6,475 nucleotides of DNA, from positions 1 to 6,475 of the forward strand of contig CAIKRN010000012.1 of the NCBI GenBank assembly GCA_903829855.1. Reading direction: 5' to 3'. This stretch comes from an uncultured Opitutia bacterium. Lineage in GTDB: Bacteria > Verrucomicrobiota > Verrucomicrobiia > Opitutales > UBA953. Shown here one piece after another: positions 1 through 5,331 of this stretch. The stretch's first letter is position 1. Every line of letters starts with the position of its first letter. The translations under genes and the position numbers were made by a program. The notes under the pieces are model-generated. The model saw nothing but the letters and a program-made list of their open reading frames with translations. It was not told where the DNA came from and did not search any database.

Positions 1-73
1 CCTGCAATCCCGTTCGGTCGATTTTCCGTTGCGATGGGTTGCCGGCAGTTTACACCCGAGGCCTGCCCCCGTG
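1..73. other. Left-edge sequence with no supportable gene
   Basis: This stretch lies ahead of the first clear gene. I see no convincing -35/-10 pair, RNA gene or repeat in it. The frame of the first gene stays open to the window edge, so no upstream stop fixes that gene's start. Another frame is also open from base 3 and ends in a TGA at 72-74, which would overlap the ATG at 74 by one base. That could be the tail of an upstream gene, but the stretch is too short to judge. Confidence 0.4.
58..61 (+). promoter_or_regulatory. Possible Shine-Dalgarno (GAGG) for the cytochrome gene
   Basis: GAGG lies 12 bases before the ATG at 74 and 9 bases before the in-frame GTG at 71. It is the only Shine-Dalgarno-like element seen near any of the four plus-strand starts. 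It favours a start at 71 or 74 over the upstream TTG at 29, which has no purine-rich element in front of it. Confidence 0.4.
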
Positions 74-1918
74 ATGCCCCCAAGCCCGTTCTATTTACTT
101 CTGCTGTTGCCGCTCGGCGGCCTCAGTGCCGACGTCAAGTTTGAGGGGGTTGTCGCCCCCGTCATCGCCGCCCATTGCTTGGATTGCCACGGCGAGAAAA
201 AGCAGAAGGGGAGTATGGATTTCTCTGCGTTGAAGACCACGGATGATGCGATGAAGCGCTGGGATGTGTGGCGTAAGGTGGCGGAACAGGTGCGCACTGG
301 AGAGATGCCGCCCGAAGATGAGCCGCGTCTGAAGCCAGCGGAGAAACAGGCGCTCCTGAATTGGATCAGTGAGTCCTTTGATACTTCGAAACGCCCGCAC
401 CCCGGCCCGGCGCTGACCCGCCAGATGACGCGCGCTGAATATGGGCAGACGCTGCGCGATCTCCTACGCATCAATTTCGACGCCGCGTCTCAGGCGGGGA
501 TGCCGAACGAGAATGTAGCGCACGGCTTCGTGAATCATGCGGGCGGGCTCATGATCGAGCCGACGCTGATGGAAAAGTATTTCGAGGCGGCGGACCTAGG
601 GCTCGATGCGTTGTTCAAGGATAACGGTGCCCGTAAATACCTCTTGGGTACGCCAGACAAGGCGGCGACGCCCGCAGCGTCGGCCCGCAAGGTGCTGGCC
701 GGTTTCTTGCGCCGGGCCTTCCGGCGGCCGGTGCCCGCCGCCGAAGTGGAGCCCTATGCCCGCCTTGCCGATGCCGCCCTGGCGAGTGGTGAGCCTTTGG
801 AAGCTGCGATTCGCAAGGCGATGAAACCTGCACTGGTCTCACAGAACTTCCTGCTCCGCATGGAGGCCTCTCCCGTGAAGCCAGGTGCGGTCGCCCAGAT
901 CAACGATCACGAGCTGGCCGTTCGTCTCTCTTATTTCCTCTGGGCCACCATGCCTGATGACGAACTTTTCGCCGTGGCCGATACGGGGACGTTGGCGCAG
1001 CCAGCGGTACTCGAAAAGCAGGTTCGCCGTTTGTTGGCCGACCGCAAGGCGGAGGCCTTGACGCGGCACTTTCTCGAGCGGTGGTTACAGTTGGCTTCCA
1101 TCTCTAGAGCGCTCCCGAGCCAGAATACTTTTCCGACGTACACGCGCAGCTTGCGTGATGCCATGGAGCGCGAGACGCGGATGTTCTGTGACTATATCCG
1201 TAAGGAAGACCGTAGCCTACTGGAATTGCTGGATGCGGACTACACTTTCGTAAACGTCGAGCTGGCGAAGCACTACGGCCTGCCCGCCCCTGCAGGTAAG
1301 GATTTTGTAAAGGTGGCCTTGCGGCCGGAGAACCACCGCGGTGGCCTGATTGCCATGGGGAGTATGCTGACGATGACTTCCCATACCAATCGCACGAAGC
1401 CCACGGCCCGCGGAAAGTGGCTCTTAGAGGTCCTGCTGGGCGCACCGCCGCCCCCGCCGCCGGCCGCCGCGGGGAGTTTCGCCCCTCCTGCCAAAGGCAA
1501 GCCAGTGCCAGCGAACTTTCGCGAGAAACTGGCGCAGCATGCCTTGGATCCTAACTGCGTGGGCTGTCATCGTCGCGTCGACCCGATGGGTTTTGCCTTG
1601 GAGGAATTTAATGCTATCGGTGAGTGGCGGGCCGACCTGGGTGGCCAGCCCTTGGATAACGTCGGCAAACTGCCGGGAATCGGCGATTTTAAGGGTGTTT
1701 CGGGCCTGCGTCAGGTGTTGCAGCAAAAGCAGCCCCAATTCGTCCGGAATGTCGCGGCCCAAGCTCTGAGCTACGCCCTCGGGCGTGATACCGACTATTA
1801 TGATGAACCAGCCCTTGATCGCATGGTTGCGGCCCTAGCGAAAGATGGCTACCACTTCTCCACGCTCATGCTGGAGGTTACCAAGAGTTTCCCTTTTCAA
1901 AACCGAAAATCCGAATGA
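74..1918 (+). CDS. Exported PSCyt1/PSD-domain cytochrome c-like protein (DUF1592/DUF1588 type)
   Basis: 614 residues from the ATG at 74. Residues 1-19 form a hydrophobic Sec signal peptide (core YLLLLLPLGG, likely cut after LSA). Domains in order: PSCyt1 (about 25-100) with CLDCH at 35-39 and a possible axial Met in GEMPP (Met78); PSD3/DUF1587 (about 113-177, TRAEYGQTLRDLL); PSD5/DUF1595 (about 201-265, RRAFRRP); PSD4/DUF1592 (about 273-403, RLSYFLWATMPDDEL); PSCyt3/DUF1588 (about 420-518) with a proline run and CVGCH at 495-499; and PSD2/DUF1585 (about 533-606). The CxxCH motifs indicate covalent c-type haem attached outside the cytoplasm, but the reaction and partners of this family are unknown. 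The protein is short for the family because almost nothing separates PSD3 from PSD5. The start is uncertain: the signal peptide from ATG 74 has no Arg or Lys before its core, while a TTG at 29 would add 15 residues including two Arg. The stop overlaps the next gene. Confidence 0.93.
   Translation: MPPSPFYLLLLLPLGGLSADVKFEGVVAPVIAAHCLDCHGEKKQKGSMDFSALKTTDDAMKRWDVWRKVAEQVRTGEMPPEDEPRLKPAEKQALLNWISESFDTSKRPHPGPALTRQMTRAEYGQTLRDLLRINFDAASQAGMPNENVAHGFVNHAGGLMIEPTLMEKYFEAADLGLDALFKDNGARKYLLGTPDKAATPAASARKVLAGFLRRAFRRPVPAAEVEPYARLADAALASGEPLEAAIRKAMKPALVSQNFLLRMEASPVKPGAVAQINDHELAVRLSYFLWATMPDDELFAVADTGTLAQPAVLEKQVRRLLADRKAEALTRHFLERWLQLASISRALPSQNTFPTYTRSLRDAMERETRMFCDYIRKEDRSLLELLDADYTFVNVELAKHYGLPAPAGKDFVKVALRPENHRGGLIAMGSMLTMTSHTNRTKPTARGKWLLEVLLGAPPPPPPAAAGSFAPPAKGKPVPANFREKLAQHALDPNCVGCHRRVDPMGFALEEFNAIGEWRADLGGQPLDNVGKLPGIGDFKGVSGLRQVLQQKQPQFVRNVAAQALSYALGRDTDYYDEPALDRMVAALAKDGYHFSTLMLEVTKSFPFQNRKSE
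1915..1918 (+). promoter_or_regulatory. ATGA stop/start overlap
   Basis: The last codon of the cytochrome gene runs into ATGA, where TGA (1916-1918) stops gene 1 and ATG (1915-1917) starts gene 2. The 20 bases before it are A-rich and contain no Shine-Dalgarno sequence. Ribosomes finishing gene 1 are therefore the likely source of initiation on gene 2, which would keep the two products in fixed proportion. The coupling itself is inference. Confidence 0.8.
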
Positions 1919-3387
1919 ACCCCCATCCTGATCGTCCGGCTCCCGCGCCGGTGAGTCGCCGTTCCTTCCTTCGTGGTGCCGGTGTGCTCGCCGCGTTGCC
2001 CTTCCTGGAATCACTCGCTCCCACCGTCCTGCGCGCGGGCTTGCGCGTCCCGGTGAAGCCACCAGTGCGCTTCGGGATCTACACCGTGACGGGTGGTACG
2101 GTGAGCGAGTCCTGGGTCCCCCAGGCTGAAGGCAAACTGGGTAAACTGCCGTCGATCTTGCGCTCGCTGGAGGCACAGAAGAATGAATTATTGATTCTCT
2201 CCAATCTCGCTCAGTCTGGCGGGAGCGATGGTAAGCTCAATGCCCACGAGCACTGTGCTTATCTCCATCTCACGGCGGCCGACAAGGTCGGCAAGCTCGA
2301 CGGTCGTCCGCTGGCCAGTCAATCCATCGACGAGCGTGCCGCTGAGATTATCGGAGCAGAGAGTTTGTTGCCGGCAGTGCGCATGGGCTACTCGGGCGGG
2401 GAGACCTCTTTCTTCTTCGATCGTCAGGGTCGGTCCTTGCCAGTGGAGCGTAATCCGCGGACGGCCTTCGAACGCATGTTCAAAGGCCGCCAGCTCGTGG
2501 CACCCAATTGGCCGCGCCGTCTCGGTGCCTCCGCTCCGGAAGTCGCGAAATCTGGCCCGCGTAATTATGAGACCCAGGTGGTCGACCTTATCCTTGAAGA
2601 TGCCCGCCGCACGCAGAAGAAGCTCGGTTATGCGGATCAGGGTAAACTCAATGAATACCTTGAGTCCGTTTACAGTATCGAGATGCGCGTGCGCCGGGTG
2701 CAGGAACGCATCGCCATTGAGGCTCTCGACATGAAGGATCCCGGTCCGTCGAATCCGCACCTTCCTGTCAACTTCCCGGTGACGCTTTCCGCCCAAGATC
2801 AGATGATGCGCGCGGTCGGACGCAATCCGGCGGTGCATGCGGATTATCTGCGAATTATGGCCGACCTCATGGTGCTGGCCTTCCAGACCGATACCACCCG
2901 CGTGTGTAGCCTCGGGCTGGGGGATGACGGCGCGTTATTCCCCGGCGTCGTCACGGTGGGCTACGAACATCACGCCCATACGCTCGAGCACCACGGTAAT
3001 TCGGGCCGCATTGAGGATGCCGATCCCGTCGCCCGCGAAGGGTTGCGTCAGATTCACACTTGGTATACCCAGTTCTTCGCCGAGGCGGTGGCCAAGATGG
3101 CGGCCATCGACGAGGGTGGTACGAGCCTGCTCGATAATACGGTGATGCTTTACACCTCCTACATGTCTGATGGCGGTCATGGTCGCACTAACTACCCAGC
3201 ACTCTTGGCGGGTCGGGCGGGTGGCCTGTTGAAGCCTGGACGCCATATCGCGTACCAAAAGGACACGCCGGTGGCTAATCTCTATGTCGAGCTGCTCGAT
3301 ATGTTGGGCGACCGCCGCGGTGAGTTCGGTAATAGCCGCGTCTCCAAGAAGGCCGCGTATGGTGGCCGTCTGCCAGGCCTAGTGTGA
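1915..3387 (+). CDS. Tat-exported DUF1552 (HXXSHH family) protein
   Basis: 490 residues. The N-terminus carries a twin-arginine signal, SRRSFLRGAG at residues 14-23, followed by a hydrophobic stretch to about residue 35, so the protein is probably exported folded by Tat. The rest matches DUF1552 along its length: an early region with NAHEHC (109-114) and LTAAD, a central helical part (about 220-310, NYETQVVDLILEDARR), a C-terminal core with GLGDDGALFPG (334-344), the His-rich segment EHHAHTLEHH (351-360), SLLDNTVMLYTSYMSDG (404-420) and TPVANLYVELLDMLG (451-465). As I recall, the family is named for HXXSHH; here that motif reads HTLEHH, so its Ser is Glu. The His and Asp clusters suggest a metal site, and a resemblance to the alkaline-phosphatase/sulfatase-like DUF1501 group is possible, but no activity is established. 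The gene overlaps the cytochrome gene, a pairing common in Planctomycetota and Verrucomicrobiota. It looks intact. Confidence 0.93.
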   Translation: MNPHPDRPAPAPVSRRSFLRGAGVLAALPFLESLAPTVLRAGLRVPVKPPVRFGIYTVTGGTVSESWVPQAEGKLGKLPSILRSLEAQKNELLILSNLAQSGGSDGKLNAHEHCAYLHLTAADKVGKLDGRPLASQSIDERAAEIIGAESLLPAVRMGYSGGETSFFFDRQGRSLPVERNPRTAFERMFKGRQLVAPNWPRRLGASAPEVAKSGPRNYETQVVDLILEDARRTQKKLGYADQGKLNEYLESVYSIEMRVRRVQERIAIEALDMKDPGPSNPHLPVNFPVTLSAQDQMMRAVGRNPAVHADYLRIMADLMVLAFQTDTTRVCSLGLGDDGALFPGVVTVGYEHHAHTLEHHGNSGRIEDADPVAREGLRQIHTWYTQFFAEAVAKMAAIDEGGTSLLDNTVMLYTSYMSDGGHGRTNYPALLAGRAGGLLKPGRHIAYQKDTPVANLYVELLDMLGDRRGEFGNSRVSKKAAYGGRLPGLV

Positions 3388-3410
3388 GGCGGTGCTGACT
3401 GTTCGCCGCG

Positions 3411-4346
3411 ATGCCCGACGTTATTCCTAAGCCTACACCCCTGGTGCCGATCAGTGGGGCAGTTTTCGTCGCCGTCGGCGAGAATGGCTTGCGGGCATTT
3501 TCACGCGATGGCCTTGAGTGGATAAATCAACAAGTCGACCGCGACGGGGTGCTATTGCAGCATGTCTGCTTCGGTCAAGGGCGCTGCTTGGCCATCGGGA
3601 AGTTTGGCGGCGATAGTATTGGATGGAGTACGGCCGATGGGGCCTCGTGGGACGCCTTTAAGCTCAATGCGCAGGCCTATGTCGGCACCTATGGCCCTAT
3701 CTTTTCCGCGGACGGACTGTTTCGCGTCATTGCGGAGGCCGGCGGTCCCGCACCGACCGAAATCACTTCCACTGAGGGTAAGGTCTGGTCAGCGCGTAAG
3801 CCCCTTACGCTCGATCGTAAGGGCATGCTTGGCTTCGACCCTAGCCTGCGTCGCGTAGCCCAAGGCAATGACCGCGTGGTGATTGTCGGTGATTACGGTG
3901 CGCGGCTCATGCGGAAGACGGGTGCGGCCTTATTTGACATCGCACCCAGTGCGGTGGCTAAGAACACCCTGATCGACGTTGCCTTCGGCAATGGCTTTTT
4001 TGTGGGCGGCGGTATGCATGGACTCTGTATGCGTAGTGAGGACGGTCTTGCTTGGACTGATCGCACGACCGGTGAAGAAGGTGAACATATCAATGCCATG
4101 GTCTGGGATGGCCAGCAGTTCGTCGGGGTCGGGCAGGGTGCCACCTATTTGTCCAAGGACGGTAAGGCCTGGCGCCGTGAACCCAATGAGAGCGCGCCCA
4201 CGAATGCGACCTTTGGTAATGGCGTCTTCGTTGGCACCCTCTGGCCCGGCAAGCTCATGCGCTCGACCGATGGCATTCGTTGGAAACAGGTTCGCGAGTT
4301 TCCGTTCCACGTTCTCGCTATGTCGTACGGTCGGCTCGGTGCGTGA
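3411..4346 (+). CDS. Asp-box beta-propeller protein, probably seven-bladed
   Basis: 311 residues. The sequence is a run of repeats of the form 'FGNGxFVxVGxxG ... SxDGxxW', the Asp-box pattern of sialidase-like propellers. Clear boxes are SRDGLEW (31-37), STADGASW (73-80), STEGKVW (120-126), SEDGLAW (209-215), SKDGKAW (248-254) and STDGIRW (285-291). A seventh unit near 149-175 (VVIVGDYG) has lost its box. Such proteins are usually binding scaffolds; the catalytic Arg triad and Tyr of true sialidases are not evident, so enzyme activity is not claimed. The ATG at 3411 is the only plausible start, since an in-frame TGA lies at 3396-3398. No signal peptide or membrane segment is seen, unlike the exported neighbours. 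There is no Shine-Dalgarno sequence, and the gap to gene 2 is 23 bases, so co-transcription is likely. The function is unknown. Confidence 0.85.
   Translation: MPDVIPKPTPLVPISGAVFVAVGENGLRAFSRDGLEWINQQVDRDGVLLQHVCFGQGRCLAIGKFGGDSIGWSTADGASWDAFKLNAQAYVGTYGPIFSADGLFRVIAEAGGPAPTEITSTEGKVWSARKPLTLDRKGMLGFDPSLRRVAQGNDRVVIVGDYGARLMRKTGAALFDIAPSAVAKNTLIDVAFGNGFFVGGGMHGLCMRSEDGLAWTDRTTGEEGEHINAMVWDGQQFVGVGQGATYLSKDGKAWRREPNESAPTNATFGNGVFVGTLWPGKLMRSTDGIRWKQVREFPFHVLAMSYGRLGA
3465..4283 (+). repeat. Seven degenerate propeller repeats inside the CDS
   Basis: The repeat is visible in protein, not DNA. Approximate residue ranges in the propeller protein are 19-37, 54-80, 97-126, 149-175, 190-215, 229-254 and 266-291. 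Each has a 'FVxVGxxG' strand followed, except in unit 4, by an Asp-box. Spacing between units is about 35-45 residues, and units 5-7 are the most alike. The boundaries are by eye. Confidence 0.7.
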
Positions 4347-4369
4347 CGCACTCCTCTTTGGTCGCCTAA

Positions 4370-4391
4370 TTTCCCCTTCCGCCTTTTTCCT
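4370..4391 (+). promoter_or_regulatory. Pyrimidine-rich leader before the GTG start
   Basis: Of the 22 bases directly before the GTG at 4392, 21 are C or T; the only purine is G4381. There is no Shine-Dalgarno sequence in the 45-base gap after the propeller gene. A tract of this kind could be bound by ribosomal protein S1 and replace Shine-Dalgarno pairing. The sequence feature is certain; the role is inference. Confidence 0.45.
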
Positions 4392-5315
4392 GTGAAAACC
4401 TCCCGCGCCTTGTTGTTCATCTGCATGCTCTCCGCTTTGGCAGCTAATCCGCCCAATGTGGACGCCCTCGCGGCCAAGGGCGTCCGCTTTAAGGTCGAGA
4501 AGGACGGCACGGTCACGGAGGCTTCAGTTGGAGGCAAGGCCACCATCACTATTGAGGATTATGCGCTCCTCGGCGCCATGCGCAGTTTGAAGCGGGCCGA
4601 TGTTAGTCCGGAATCGGCGCGGTTGAATGATGACACCGCGAAGTCTCTCGCCTCACTGGAGCAGCTAGAGAAGTTCTTCGCCAACGGGGCGGAGTTAACC
4701 GACGACGGCTTCAAGGCTTTTGCCGGCTGGAAGAACCTTAAATCCTTCGGTCTGGATCATTGGGGCTGGTATGCGCCTGGCCATCTGCCGCAGAAGGGCG
4801 CGCTGGGTCCCGGGCTCGCCCATCTGGCCTCCTGCACGCAGCTCGAATCCCTCCGCCTCGGCGGTTGCCGTGTGGATAACCGCGTCACGCTGGCAATCGC
4901 GCAGATCAAGTCGCTCCAGAGCGTGGACCTGCAGCACACTTACGCCGTCTCCGACGAGGGTATCCGTGCTCTGCAGGCCTTGCCTAAGCTGCGTATCGTT
5001 AAACTAAGCCCGCAATTCAGTCCCCGCATCACCGATGCCTCGTTAGCCGCCCTAGCTGAAATCAAGACGCTCGAGGAAATCGAAATCAATGAAACCTGGC
5101 TGACCTACGCTCTGGGCTTCACGCACTTGCAGAAGCTCGCTTCCCTGAAGAAAATCGTGCTCACCAAGGTGATCGCCACCGAAGCCGACATCACGCATTT
5201 GAAGGCCGACCATCCGGGGGTAGAAGTCAAATGGACGCAACCCGATGAAGCCATCGTCGTGAAGACGAAGGAGCAGTTCCAGCGATTCTGGGACAAACAG
5301 GCCAAGGGCAAGTAA
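4392..5315 (+). CDS. Secreted leucine-rich-repeat protein
   Basis: 307 residues from a GTG start. Residues 1-18 form a Sec signal peptide: Lys2 and Arg5, then the core ALLFICMLSALAA, with likely cleavage near ALA-ANPP. No clear lipobox is seen at the cleavage site. A short N-terminal part (about 20-85) is followed by six or seven irregular leucine-rich repeats: about 86-112, 113-148, 149-172, 173-197, 198-224, 225-249 and 250-282. Typical units are LESLRLGGCRV, LQSVDLQHTYAVSDEGIRAL and LEEIEINETWL. The second unit carries an aromatic, Gly/Pro-rich insertion (HWGWYAPGHLP). A charged tail (about 283-307) acts as a C-terminal cap. The pattern resembles the ribonuclease-inhibitor-like or Cys-containing LRRs frequent in this group. 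The likely role is protein or ligand binding in the periplasm or at the surface; no partner can be named. It follows the propeller gene by 45 bases in the same direction. The stop codon lies in a hairpin loop. Confidence 0.85.
   Translation: MKTSRALLFICMLSALAANPPNVDALAAKGVRFKVEKDGTVTEASVGGKATITIEDYALLGAMRSLKRADVSPESARLNDDTAKSLASLEQLEKFFANGAELTDDGFKAFAGWKNLKSFGLDHWGWYAPGHLPQKGALGPGLAHLASCTQLESLRLGGCRVDNRVTLAIAQIKSLQSVDLQHTYAVSDEGIRALQALPKLRIVKLSPQFSPRITDASLAALAEIKTLEEIEINETWLTYALGFTHLQKLASLKKIVLTKVIATEADITHLKADHPGVEVKWTQPDEAIVVKTKEQFQRFWDKQAKGK
4458..4487 (+). other. 11-bp hairpin early in the LRR coding sequence
   Basis: Bases 4458-4468 pair with 4477-4487 around an 8-base loop. Ten pairs are Watson-Crick and one is G-U (4459/4486); the inner part includes a perfect 8-bp inverted repeat. 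It spans codons 23-32, just after the signal peptide. It may slow ribosomes there, or it may be chance in GC-rich coding DNA. Confidence 0.45.
4647..5237 (+). repeat. Leucine-rich repeat block inside the CDS
   Basis: Six or seven units of about 24-27 residues (one of about 36) with the skeleton 'LxxLxLxxxxVxDxGLxxLxxL', covering residues 86-282 of the secreted LRR protein. The units are visible in protein but are too diverged to appear as DNA repeats. Confidence 0.75.
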
Positions 5316-5324
5316 GCCTTGCCC
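5306..5324. terminator. Small hairpin between convergent genes, possible two-way terminator
   Basis: GGGCAAG (5306-5312) and CTTGCCC (5318-5324) form a perfect 7-bp stem with the 5-base loop TAAGC. The stop codon of the LRR gene (5313-5315) lies in the loop. The hairpin is 7 bases from the stop codon of the convergent hydrolase gene. There is no good T tract on either side, so it is a weak intrinsic terminator at best. It could instead act as an RNA-end-stabilising stem for both transcripts. Confidence 0.45.
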
Positions 5325-5331
5325 GCTGGGA

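Noticed and set aside
3..74. Open frame ending in TGA at 72-74, overlapping the ATG at 74
   Set aside because: It could be the tail of an upstream gene, but the 23 visible codons show no recognisable family and cannot be told from chance.
1333..1344. Perfect 12-base palindrome CCACCGCGGTGG
   Set aside because: It encodes part of the HRGGL segment expected in the PSCyt3 region, and no second copy or regulatory context is seen. Chance in GC-rich coding DNA is enough.
1442..1473. GC-rich low-complexity run
   Set aside because: It encodes the proline run that this family normally carries before the second CxxCH, so it is not an independent repeat element.
2228..2734. 168-codon plus-strand frame inside the DUF1552 gene
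   Set aside because: Its composition is rich in Ser, Arg and Ala, it has no domain pattern, and it is fully contained in a convincing gene in another frame.
2188..2838. 216-codon open frame on the minus strand
   Set aside because: It lies wholly inside the DUF1552 gene, whose protein matches its family along its length. The antisense translation shows no recognisable domain or signal and is a by-product of GC-rich codon use.
3388..3410. Possible stem (GGCG with CGCC) in the gap between genes 2 and 3
   Set aside because: Only four pairs with a 12-base loop and no T tract; too weak to call a terminator or regulator.
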